A stretch of 64,000 nt of DNA from Thalassobius sp034670005 (GTDB lineage Bacteria; Pseudomonadota; Alphaproteobacteria; Rhodobacterales; Rhodobacteraceae), in NCBI RefSeq assembly GCF_034670005.1, contig NZ_JAXMOH010000005.1, forward strand, positions 151,156 to 215,155, given 5' to 3'. The notes below the pieces were generated by a model. That model was not told the origin of the DNA. It worked only from the letters and a program-made list of their open reading frames with translations, and did not search any database. The translations under genes were made by a program, and so were the position numbers. This document shows, one piece after another, positions 24,326 through 32,021 of this stretch. How positions within the stretch are numbered: position 1 is the first letter of the stretch; each line of letters starts with the position of its first letter.

Positions 24326-24865
24326 ATGTTCCACATCAGACACAAGACCGACAACGCCCCGTCAGAAACCGGTCCGTCTATTATCCCCCGTGACGACGGA
24401 ATTGAACCGATCCGGGCCGAAGCTTTGGCCTTCGACTGGGGGGATGGCGATCTGCGCTATCTGGGACGGCTTATGGCCAAGCTGGGGCTGGACCTTGCCA
24501 CCGCGATACGGGTGTTCCTGAATGGTAAACCCGAACAGTTCAATTATCTGGACTGCTACGAGGTGCCGCTGGAACATACCGCGCGGGTTGCCTTGCTGGA
24601 TTGTCTGCACAAGAAAATCAGCTGTGGCTTCTATTTGCCCGATCCGAATATCGGTCTTGGCCCGGTCCGGGAAGAGGCGGGTCAGTGGATCGCACGTCAG
24701 TCTGAGGATCGTGATCAGGGGCGGCAGGGGCGTTGGGTGTTCGACGAAACCCGGCTGGAATCGATTTCGGATCTCGCACCGCGCCCCATCCTGATGGCCC
24801 CCCAAACGCGGCCCAGATCGAGCCTGCTGCGGACTCTTTTCGAACCGATCTGGCTGCATAGCTGA
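24326..24865 (+). CDS. hypothetical protein
   Basis: 179 residues, unrecognised. The protein is soluble, with no signal peptide, no membrane segment and only scattered cysteines (CYEVPLEHTARVALLDCLHKKISC). The middle (YLGRLMAKLGLDLATAIRVFLNGKPEQFNYLDCYEVPLEH split over about residues 45-85) looks like a compact helical domain. Codon use and G+C agree with the neighbours, so it is probably real. The upstream 190 bp is AT-rich and can hold promoters for it and for the divergent DUF1330 gene. Confidence 0.65.
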   Translation: MFHIRHKTDNAPSETGPSIIPRDDGIEPIRAEALAFDWGDGDLRYLGRLMAKLGLDLATAIRVFLNGKPEQFNYLDCYEVPLEHTARVALLDCLHKKISCGFYLPDPNIGLGPVREEAGQWIARQSEDRDQGRQGRWVFDETRLESISDLAPRPILMAPQTRPRSSLLRTLFEPIWLHS

Positions 24866-25006
24866 ACCGGCATCGATTCGAGACAACTCGATCTGAAGCC
24901 GTGTCTCGCGCCCATTTGTACGGGTGCCCCCACCATGAATCTCGCATTGCCAGCCTGCCACCATGCAGCGCTGGCCTGCCCCTGTGTCGCGCAGACCCCG
25001 TGCGCC

Positions 25007-26650
25007 TTAGACCAGGCGCGACGTTTCCACGGCGGCACGCACGAAATCAGCGAAAAGAGGATGCGGATCGAACGGTTTCGACTTCAGTTCAGGATGGAAC
25101 TGAACCCCGATGAACCAAGGATGATCGGTCCATTCCACGATCTCGGGCAACCGGCCATCGGGTGACATGCCGGAGAAGTTCAGCCCGCAGGCCTCCAGCT
25201 TTTCCCGGTATTTCATATCGACCTCGTAGCGGTGGCGATGGCGCTCGTCGATTTCGGTGGAATGATAAACCTGGGACACTTTCGACCCTTGTGTCAGGTG
25301 GGCGTGATAGGCGCCCAACCGCATCGTGCCGCCCTTGTCGTCATCGGCTTTGCGGCGCACCTTGGCATTGCCCTGCACCCATTCCTTTAGGTGATACACG
25401 ACGGGTTCGAATCGCTTTTTACCCGCCTCATGGTCGAATTCCTCGGACCCGGCGGTTTCAATCCCGGCGACATTGCGCGCCGCTTCGATCACCGCCATCT
25501 GCATACCCAGGCAGATGCCGAGATAGGGCACCTTGCGTTCGCGGGCGAATTGCGCCGCCTTGATCTTACCTTCGGTACCGCGTTCGCCGAACCCGCCGGG
25601 CACCAGGATCGCGTGGAACCCTTCCAGATAGGGAGCCGGGTCTTCATTGTCGAAAATCTCGGCATCGACCCATTCGACATTCACTTTGACCCGGTTGGCC
25701 ATGCCGCCATGAGTCAGCGCCTCTTTGATCGACTTATACGCGTCTTCCAGCTGCACGTATTTGCCGACAATCGCGATATTGACCTCACCATCGGTGTGGT
25801 GAATCCGGTCGACCACGTCATCCCATTTCCGCATGTCGGGGCGCGGGGCAGGGGCGATGTCGAACGCATCCAGAACCGCCTGATCAAGCCCTTCACGGTG
25901 ATAGGCCAGAGGTGCTTCGTAGATCGATTTCAGGTCATAGGCCGCGACCACCGCCTCTTTGCGCACGTTGCAGAACAGAGCGATCTTTTCGCGCTCTTTC
26001 TCGGGAATCGGATGCTCGGACCGGCAGACCAGAATGTCCGGCGCGATGCCAATCGATTGCAATTCCTTCACGCTATGCTGGGTCGGTTTGGTTTTTAGCT
26101 CACCGCTGGCGGCCAGATAGGGCAGCAGCGTCAGATGCATGAAAATGCACTGTCCGCGCGGTTTGTCATGGCTGAACTGGCGGATCGCTTCGAAAAACGG
26201 CAGACCTTCGATATCGCCGACAGTGCCGCCGATTTCGCACAGCATGAAATCGACCTCGTCCTCGCCGATGGCCAGGAAATCTTTGATCTCGTTGGTGACA
26301 TGTGGAACCACCTGGATTGTTTTGCCCAGATAATCGCCGCGCCGTTCACGTTCCAGAACATTTGAATAAATCCGTCCCGAAGACACCGAGTCGGTCATCC
26401 GAGCCGGCACCCCGGTGAAGCGTTCGTAATGGCCCAGATCCAGATCGGTTTCGGCACCGTCATCGGTAACGAAGACCTCGCCATGCTCGAACGGGCTCAT
26501 CGTGCCGGGATCGACGTTCAGATAGGGATCGAGCTTGCGCAGGCGCACCGAATAGCCACGGGCCTGCAGCAATGCGCCCAACGCGGCAGAGGCAAGCCCC
26601 TTGCCAAGCGAGGAAACAACACCACCGGTAATGAAGATGAAACGAGCCAT
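25007..26650 (-). CDS. pyrG: CTP synthase
   Basis: 547 residues from ATG 26650, the usual PyrG length. The synthetase domain opens with FIFITGGVVSSLGKG and contains LDPYLNVDPGTMSPF; the amidotransferase domain has the nucleophile in LGICLGMQ and the GVQFHPELKS histidine/glutamate. It converts UTP plus glutamine to CTP. It lies behind secG on the same strand, an order often seen in Rhodobacterales, with two hairpins in between. Confidence 0.98.
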   Translation of the reverse strand: MARFIFITGGVVSSLGKGLASAALGALLQARGYSVRLRKLDPYLNVDPGTMSPFEHGEVFVTDDGAETDLDLGHYERFTGVPARMTDSVSSGRIYSNVLERERRGDYLGKTIQVVPHVTNEIKDFLAIGEDEVDFMLCEIGGTVGDIEGLPFFEAIRQFSHDKPRGQCIFMHLTLLPYLAASGELKTKPTQHSVKELQSIGIAPDILVCRSEHPIPEKEREKIALFCNVRKEAVVAAYDLKSIYEAPLAYHREGLDQAVLDAFDIAPAPRPDMRKWDDVVDRIHHTDGEVNIAIVGKYVQLEDAYKSIKEALTHGGMANRVKVNVEWVDAEIFDNEDPAPYLEGFHAILVPGGFGERGTEGKIKAAQFARERKVPYLGICLGMQMAVIEAARNVAGIETAGSEEFDHEAGKKRFEPVVYHLKEWVQGNAKVRRKADDDKGGTMRLGAYHAHLTQGSKVSQVYHSTEIDERHRHRYEVDMKYREKLEACGLNFSGMSPDGRLPEIVEWTDHPWFIGVQFHPELKSKPFDPHPLFADFVRAAVETSRLV

Positions 26651-26706
26651 ATTGAAGGCATCCCCCGTGAATTTCGATTGGTGATAGCACACCAAAAACC
26701 AAGCCC

Positions 26707-26728
26707 CTACGGTTCCGAAAAACCGTAG
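26707..26728 (-). terminator. hairpin between secG and pyrG
   Basis: Stem CTACGGTT / AACCGTAG with a six-base loop, followed on the minus strand by a G-rich stretch and a short T-run. It could be a weak terminator or attenuator before pyrG. Confidence 0.5.
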
Positions 26729-26775
26729 CACCACGGGACTCAAGCCATACTAGATTCGTGAATAATTAGCAAGAC

Positions 26776-26798
26776 GACCGCAAGATGCTGTTGCGGTC
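26776..26798 (-). terminator. hairpin after secG
   Basis: Stem GACCGCAA / TTGCGGTC with a seven-base loop, 27 bp past the secG stop codon. The U-tract is poor, so termination would be partial. Confidence 0.45.
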
Positions 26799-26824
26799 AT
26801 CTTTGATGTCTCAATCGCTTGTGG

Positions 26825-27199
26825 TCAGTCGGCGCGCGGAACCAGTGGCGCGTCGTCACCCGACGACGGCGGCAACAATCCACTCCCCGCAGCGGGGGCG
26901 GTCGTTTCGGCTTCGGCGCCGGTTTCTTGTGTCGTGGCGGCATCGGTGCCGACACGATCCAGAACCGAGCTTCCGGCCGATTTTTCCGCCGCGATAACGG
27001 TCAACGCGATCGAGGTGCAGATGAATCCGATGGCCAGGACCCAGGTCACTTTGCCAAGCGCGGTTGCTGCCGCGCGGCCCGTTACGGCCCCGCCGCCACC
27101 GCCCATGCCCAGACCGCCACCTTCCGAGCGTTGCATCAGCACGACACCGATCAGCGACAGCGCCAGAAGAAGGTGGATGATGAGGACGACGTTTTCCAT
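26825..27199 (-). CDS. secG: preprotein translocase subunit SecG
   Basis: 124 residues with the SecG pattern: first membrane helix at residues 2-20 (MENVVLIIHLLLALSLIGVV), the QRSEGGGLGMGGGGG linker, a second helix at about 50-70, and a disordered acidic/Ala-rich tail common in alphaproteobacteria. It assists SecYE in protein export across the inner membrane. Confidence 0.95.
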   Translation of the reverse strand: MENVVLIIHLLLALSLIGVVLMQRSEGGGLGMGGGGGAVTGRAAATALGKVTWVLAIGFICTSIALTVIAAEKSAGSSVLDRVGTDAATTQETGAEAETTAPAAGSGLLPPSSGDDAPLVPRAD

Positions 27200-27333
27200 G
27201 GAGCAGCCTTCGGATTTGTTCGATGCGGCTACTTAAGGTCTATGGCCCGATGGCGCAACCCCGAAGCGCCGGGCCAGACGCAATTCCGATCCCCGGACTT
27301 GTTCCTGTGTGCGCAAGGTATCACAAAGGCGCC

Positions 27334-27879
27334 ATGAGCACACAATACCAGATTCGCCCGGCCACTCTCGACGACGTTGCCAGCATCGCGCAGGTTCAGG
27401 TCGCCAGTTGGAACACCACCTATCGCGGCATCCTGCCCGATGCCCTGATCGACCGGATCGGGATCGAGGATCGCGCCAAATCGTGGCAGAAAATCCTGAC
27501 TGAATTCACGCAAAGCGGTCAGGGTGGTGCGCTGGTGGTCGAAACCGATGGCCGTATCGTCGGCTTTGGGTCGTACGGCCCGCAACGGGATGCGGTGCTC
27601 GTGGCAGAGGGATTTGGCGGCGAATTCACCTCGCTCTATCTCGAACAATCCCATCAACGCACAGGTCTGGGCCGGGCGCTGATGGGCGCGATGGCGGCGG
27701 AACTGATCAAATCCGGGGAAACCGCAGCGGCGCTTTGGGTGATTTCGGCCAATACGAATGCGGGTGCGTTCTATCGGGCGCTGTCCGGGGAAACCGTGGC
27801 CGAACGCGCGGATCCACAAGGCGGGGATATGAATGAACACGCCTATGGCTGGTGTGATCTGTCCGCTCTGAACGGATAA
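27334..27879 (+). CDS. GNAT-family N-acetyltransferase
   Basis: 181 residues from ATG 27334 (AAGG upstream); the longer open frame would run into the secG promoter. It begins with the typical QIRPATLDDVASIAQVQVAS, and the acetyl-CoA pyrophosphate loop is QRTGLGRALMGAM. The acceptor is unknown; small-molecule or protein acylation are both possible. Confidence 0.9.
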   Translation: MSTQYQIRPATLDDVASIAQVQVASWNTTYRGILPDALIDRIGIEDRAKSWQKILTEFTQSGQGGALVVETDGRIVGFGSYGPQRDAVLVAEGFGGEFTSLYLEQSHQRTGLGRALMGAMAAELIKSGETAAALWVISANTNAGAFYRALSGETVAERADPQGGDMNEHAYGWCDLSALNG

Positions 27880-27929
27880 CAGGTAACGTTTTCAAGGACC
27901 GCTGCGCTCTGGCTCAGCGCACGGGGCGA

Positions 27930-28325
27930 TTATTCGTCCACATCGTCAATATCGTACTGCCCCGACAGCATCCGACGGATGTGGCTCCAGCTCAGCCCGA
28001 TGCCCAGAACGATCGACAGCGCCAACAGCGCGATCCACGTGTTCATTGTCGGATTGTGCAGATCGAGCATCTTGTAATCATACAGAACCCAGATCAGCGC
28101 AGCGATCACCGCCAGAACCAAAAACATGCCGAAGCCGCCTATCGAACGCAGCGTGGCGCGCAGATAGATGATATAGCCGATCGTCAGCAACAGCCCCAGC
28201 AATACCGCCATTGGCAATTGGTCGGCATAATGCGTCATCGCCCAAGTGGTATAGTTCCATTCCGTCGGGTTGAACGTGGCTGCCAGTAATATGAAAGCCA
28301 CAACCCAGCGCAGCAATAATCCCAT
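27930..28325 (-). CDS. DUF6524-type membrane protein
   Basis: 131 residues from ATG 28325 (AGAGGGA upstream). Four hydrophobic segments are visible (about 2-18, 38-55, 68-84 and 95-112) and an acidic tail (YDIDDVDE). The open frame extends far upstream, but that part only mirrors purA and is not coding. It diverges from purA. Function unknown; the family is widespread in Rhodobacterales as far as I recall. Confidence 0.75.
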   Translation of the reverse strand: MGLLLRWVVAFILLAATFNPTEWNYTTWAMTHYADQLPMAVLLGLLLTIGYIIYLRATLRSIGGFGMFLVLAVIAALIWVLYDYKMLDLHNPTMNTWIALLALSIVLGIGLSWSHIRRMLSGQYDIDDVDE

Positions 28326-28469
28326 CTTGTCCCTCTTGCACAGCCCGGCGCGTCGGTCATGAATCGCGCAAACGGCGGCCCCTGTCCAGTGCCGCGGCGA
28401 ATTTCCGGTTTCCCTGTGGTATCGTGGGATATATACGGACGCGGGTTTGATCCAGAAAAGGAACCAGTA

Positions 28470-29765
28470 ATGGCAAACGTCGTCGTGGTCGGCGCCCAGT
28501 GGGGCGATGAAGGCAAAGGCAAGATCGTGGATTGGCTGTCGGAACGCGCCGATGTGATCGCGCGCTTTCAGGGCGGCCACAATGCCGGCCATACCTTGGT
28601 GATCGATGGCAAGGTCTACAAACTGCACGCGTTGCCTTCTGGCGTGGTGCGCGGCGGCAAGCTGTCGGTGATCGGCAATGGCGTCGTGCTGGACCCCTGG
28701 CACCTGATCAGTGAAATCGAAACGGTCCGCGCCCAGGGGGTCGAAATTTCTCCCGAAACCCTGATGATCGCGGAAAACACCCCGCTGATTCTGCCGATCC
28801 ACGGCGAATTGGACCGCGCCCGTGAAGAAGCCGCCAGCAAGGGCACCAAAATCGGCACCACCGGTCGCGGCATTGGCCCGGCCTATGAGGACAAGGTGGG
28901 CCGCCGGTCCGTCCGTGTCGCCGATCTGGCGGACCCGGCCACGCTGGAAGCCCGGGTCGACCGCGCGCTGCAGCACCACGATCCGCTGCGCAAGGGGCTG
29001 GGCATCGACCCGGTTGACCGTGACGCGCTGATCGCCAAGTTGAAGGAAATCGCGCCGCAGATCCTGCCCTTCTCCGCTCCGGTCTGGAAGGTGATGAACG
29101 AAAAGCGCAAGGCGGGCAAACGCATCCTGTTCGAAGGCGCGCAGGGCGCATTGCTGGATATTGATTTCGGCACCTATCCCTTTGTGACCTCGTCGAATGT
29201 AATCGCCGGGCAGGCCGCCACCGGGGTCGGCATCGGCCCGGGATCGATCGATTACGTGCTGGGCATCGTCAAGGCCTACACCACCCGCGTCGGCGAAGGA
29301 CCTTTCCCGACCGAACTTCTCGACGAAGACGGTCAGCGGCTGGGCGAACGCGGCCATGAATTTGGCACCACCACCGGGCGTAAACGCCGCTGCGGCTGGT
29401 TCGATGCGGCGCTGGTGCGGCAAACCTGCGCCACCAGCGGGGTCAACGGTATTTCGCTGACCAAACTCGATGTACTGGACGGGTTCAATGTGCTGAAAAT
29501 CTGCGTCGGTTATGACCTCGACGGTGAACGGCTGGATTATCTGCCCACCGCCAGCGACCAGCAGGCGCGCTGCAAACCGATCTACGAAGAAATGCCCGGC
29601 TGGTCGGAATCGACCGAAGGGGCGCGGTCGTGGAACGATCTGCCCGCCAACGCGATCAAATACGTTCGCCATATCGAAGAACTGATCGACTGTCCTGTCG
29701 CCCTATTGTCGACCTCGCCCGAACGCGATGACACCATCCTCGTTACTGACCCGTTCGCAGACTGA
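28470..29765 (+). CDS. purA: adenylosuccinate synthetase
   Basis: 431 residues from ATG 28470 (AAAAGGAA upstream). GAQWGDEGKGKIVDWL (GTP loop), GGHNAGHTL, GTTGRGIGPAYEDK and the late GRKRRCGWFD substrate loop are all present. It forms adenylosuccinate from IMP and aspartate with GTP, the first committed AMP step. It is followed one base later by a DUF2842 gene, whose ATG overlaps the purA stop. Confidence 0.98.
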   Translation: MANVVVVGAQWGDEGKGKIVDWLSERADVIARFQGGHNAGHTLVIDGKVYKLHALPSGVVRGGKLSVIGNGVVLDPWHLISEIETVRAQGVEISPETLMIAENTPLILPIHGELDRAREEAASKGTKIGTTGRGIGPAYEDKVGRRSVRVADLADPATLEARVDRALQHHDPLRKGLGIDPVDRDALIAKLKEIAPQILPFSAPVWKVMNEKRKAGKRILFEGAQGALLDIDFGTYPFVTSSNVIAGQAATGVGIGPGSIDYVLGIVKAYTTRVGEGPFPTELLDEDGQRLGERGHEFGTTTGRKRRCGWFDAALVRQTCATSGVNGISLTKLDVLDGFNVLKICVGYDLDGERLDYLPTASDQQARCKPIYEEMPGWSESTEGARSWNDLPANAIKYVRHIEELIDCPVALLSTSPERDDTILVTDPFAD

Positions 29766-29998
29766 TGGCGCTTAACTACAAAGCCCGCCGTCGCTGGTCC
29801 TTGGTCATCCTGCTGATCGGCCTGCCCGCCTATATCGTGGTGGCGGTCAGCGTCGTGAACATGATCGACCGCCCGCCGATCTGGCTGGAATTGCTGATCT
29901 ATATCGGTCTGGGTATCGTCTGGGCACTGCCGTTCAAGGCCGTGTTCAAAGGGGTCGGACAGGCCGACCCCGACGCCCCTCAGGACGATCAGGACTGA
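29765..29998 (+). CDS. DUF2842 small membrane protein
   Basis: 77 residues with two membrane helices (about 13-33 and 40-62) and an acidic C-terminus (ADPDAPQDDQD). The ATG shares its first base with the last base of the purA stop, so translation is coupled. Members are small inner-membrane proteins of unknown role found behind purA in this order of bacteria. Confidence 0.85.
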   Translation: MALNYKARRRWSLVILLIGLPAYIVVAVSVVNMIDRPPIWLELLIYIGLGIVWALPFKAVFKGVGQADPDAPQDDQD

Positions 29999-30111
29999 CC
30001 CTGCACCTGTTCAAGTTCTGGTGAACAGACGTTTTCATTCATTGACCTTCCTGCGCTGGAAGGTGGTTCAACCGGACCGGAAACGCGCTCAACAGGGCAG
30101 GAACAGATCAT

Positions 30112-30552
30112 ATGAACAAGAAAATCTTCGCGGCGGTTGCTATCGCGGCTGCCGCTGGTGTTGCCTACTCTTTCATTGGTACAACACCCGGTGGTGAGGC
30201 CGGCTTCGCGCAGGCAGAGCCGCCGCGCGGTACGCAGATCGTACAGGTGACCCTGCCTGCAACCTTGTCTGAAACGGCCCGGATGGGCCAACGTGCATTC
30301 GATGCGAAATGCGCCAGTTGTCACGGCCCAAACGCGGCGGGTCAGACCGGAATTGCCCCGCCATTGATCCACAAAATTTATGAACCGGGCCACCACGCGG
30401 ACCTGTCCTTTGTGATGGCAGCAAGGCGCGGGGTAAGGTCACATCACTGGCCGTTCGGCGATATGCCTCCGGTCGAAGGTGTCACCGATGCGGATGTGAA
30501 AATGATCGTGCGCTATATCCGCGAAGTCCAACAGGCGAACGGAATTTTCTGA
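30112..30552 (+). CDS. c-type cytochrome (class I, single heme)
   Basis: 146 residues with an N-terminal signal/anchor segment (residues 1-22). The heme motif CASCH sits near residue 66, and a distal methionine is likely in FGDMPPVEG. The C-terminal helix MIVRYIREVQQANG is typical of cytochrome c. It should be periplasmic or membrane-tethered and carry electrons; no partner oxidase or dehydrogenase gene is adjacent, so the chain is unknown. Confidence 0.92.
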   Translation: MNKKIFAAVAIAAAAGVAYSFIGTTPGGEAGFAQAEPPRGTQIVQVTLPATLSETARMGQRAFDAKCASCHGPNAAGQTGIAPPLIHKIYEPGHHADLSFVMAARRGVRSHHWPFGDMPPVEGVTDADVKMIVRYIREVQQANGIF

Positions 30553-30571
30553 CTGGGAGTCAGGCGGCAAA

Positions 30572-30593
30572 TACCATTTTTTGGAAAATGGTA
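30572..30593 (-). terminator. hairpin overlapping the 3' end of tRNA-Glu 1
   Basis: A 9-bp perfect stem TACCATTTT / AAAATGGTA with a four-base loop. On the minus strand its 5' arm begins with the tRNA's discriminator and CCA, so the tRNA 3' end is embedded in a terminator-like hairpin followed by TTT. The second tRNA-Glu copy lacks it. Confidence 0.6.
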
Positions 30594-30663
30594 TCCCGTA
30601 GGGGAATCGAACCCCTCTTTCCAGGTTGAAAACCTGGCGTCCTAACCGATAGACGAACGGGAC
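30589..30663 (-). tRNA. tRNA-Glu (anticodon UUC), copy 1, CCA encoded
   Basis: A 75-nt cloverleaf on the minus strand: acceptor GTCCCGT / ACGGGAT, anticodon arm CAGGT-TTTCAAC-CTGG with TTC anticodon, T-loop GGTTCGATTCC and genomic CCA at 30591-30589. It is identical to copy 2 at 31864 except for the discriminator base (A here, G there). Both copies have their own promoter. Confidence 0.97.
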
Positions 30664-30682
30664 ACGCTGTGGTGTGGAGCGC

Positions 30683-30711
30683 TTTCTAAGCAAAAGGCAT
30701 TTTTAGCGCAA
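30683..30711 (-). promoter_or_regulatory. promoter of tRNA-Glu 1
   Basis: On the minus strand TTGCGC (30711-30706), 17 bp, then TAGAAA (30688-30683), ending 19 bp before the mature tRNA. The arrangement matches that of tRNA-Glu 2. Confidence 0.6.
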
Positions 30712-30815
30712 GTGCCAAAATGCGTCGTTTGCAGCAATTTTTTTAACGACAGTGCGGCACAGAATTCCGCCGCGAAACCGCCCCGATTGGGGGGCAGTCC
30801 CGTCGGCGGACCCGG

Positions 30816-31667
30816 TTACAGCGCCTTGCCTTCGAAATCCGCCGCCGAATGGCGTTCGGGAACCTGTTCGTTTTCGTTGCCGCGCAGCCGGTTGACCATC
30901 ACCCCGCGCTTGACCGCCGGACGGGCCGCGATTCTTTCGGCCCAGTCCTGAACATGGGTGTAACGGCCCACATCCAGAAACTCTGCCCCATTGGGATAGG
31001 ACTTGTCGCGCGCCAACTGGCCATACCACGGCCAGATCGCGATATCGGCGATGGTATACTCATCGCCCGCGATATAGGGCCGTTCGGCCAACTGCCGGTC
31101 CAGAACATCAAGCTGGCGTTTGACTTCCATCGCGTAGCGGTTGATCGGATATTCGAATTTTTCCGGCGCATAGGCAAAGAAATGGCCAAATCCACCGCCG
31201 AGGAACGGCGCGCTGCCCATCTGCCAGAACAACCAGTTCAGCGCTTCGGTTCGCCCCGGGCCTTCTGCGGGCAGGAAGGCGCGGAATTTGTCGGCCAGAT
31301 GCAGCAGCATTGAACCGCTTTCGAACAGCCGCAGCGGGGTTTCCCCGGTCAGATCCAGCAGCGCCGGGATCTTGGAATTGGGATTCACCTCGACAAATTC
31401 CGACCCGAACTGGTCGCCGTTGCCGATATTGATCGGCCAGGCGTCGTATTCCGCGCCTGAATGCCCGGCTTCCAGCAGTTCTTCGAACATCACGCTTACT
31501 TTCACCCCGTTGGGCGTGGCCAGTGAATAAAGCTGGAAATCGTGGTCGCCACGGGGCAGGGCGGCATCATGGGTTGCCCCGGCGATGGGGCGGTTGATGC
31601 TGGCGAATTCGCCGCCGTTTTCTTCGTCCCAGGTCCAGACCTTGGGCGGAACGTATTGCGTCGTCAT
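30816..31667 (-). CDS. glutathione S-transferase / disulfide-bond oxidoreductase (YghU-like)
   Basis: 283 residues. The thioredoxin-fold half (YSLATPNGVKVSVMFEELLE, then NPNSKIPALLD cis-proline loop and ESGSMLLHLADK) is followed by the helical domain. The length and the leading segment of about 40 residues match YghU/YfcG-type enzymes that use glutathione as disulfide reductase. It lies between two tRNA-Glu genes on the same strand and could be read from the tRNA-Glu 2 promoter. Confidence 0.9.
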   Translation of the reverse strand: MTTQYVPPKVWTWDEENGGEFASINRPIAGATHDAALPRGDHDFQLYSLATPNGVKVSVMFEELLEAGHSGAEYDAWPINIGNGDQFGSEFVEVNPNSKIPALLDLTGETPLRLFESGSMLLHLADKFRAFLPAEGPGRTEALNWLFWQMGSAPFLGGGFGHFFAYAPEKFEYPINRYAMEVKRQLDVLDRQLAERPYIAGDEYTIADIAIWPWYGQLARDKSYPNGAEFLDVGRYTHVQDWAERIAARPAVKRGVMVNRLRGNENEQVPERHSAADFEGKAL

Positions 31668-31863
31668 GTGATCACCTTGAAATGCGGGGTCAGAAACAGG
31701 GCCGTGCAGCCCGGTCCGTAGTTATAACGGCGTTTTCGCCACTGTCATGGTCCCAGACGAGCAATCCTCTGTGCGAAAGTGCACATTGACGCGCAATACG
31801 ACGGAATGTCTGCGATAAGACAGAGAATGTCGATGAGAAGGGGAAACGCGCTACGGCAGTGAA

Positions 31864-31938
31864 TGGCATCCCGTAGGGGAATCGAACCCCTCTTTCCAGG
31901 TTGAAAACCTGGCGTCCTAACCGATAGACGAACGGGAC
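31864..31938 (-). tRNA. tRNA-Glu (anticodon UUC), copy 2, CCA encoded
   Basis: A 75-nt gene with the same body as copy 1 and a G discriminator followed by genomic CCA (31866-31864). No hairpin terminator follows, and the next gene downstream on the strand is the GST gene 196 bp away. The two copies form a direct repeat about 1.2 kb apart. Confidence 0.97.
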
Positions 31939-31957
31939 ATGCCTGTCGCGTGCGCGG

Positions 31958-31986
31958 TATGTAGGCAAAGCCCGCCGCCGCCGCAA
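31958..31986 (-). promoter_or_regulatory. promoter of tRNA-Glu 2
   Basis: On the minus strand TTGCGG (31986-31981), 17 bp, then TACATA (31963-31958), with a GC-rich discriminator as expected for a stable-RNA promoter. Confidence 0.6.
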
Positions 31987-32021
31987 GCGGAAAATGCCGC
32001 AGTGGTGGCGGAATTCGACGC

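Noticed and set aside
27930..29672. 580-residue minus-strand open frame across purA
   Set aside because: Only its last 131 codons (after ATG 28325) look like a protein with an RBS; the rest is the antisense of purA, whose forward frame is fully conserved.
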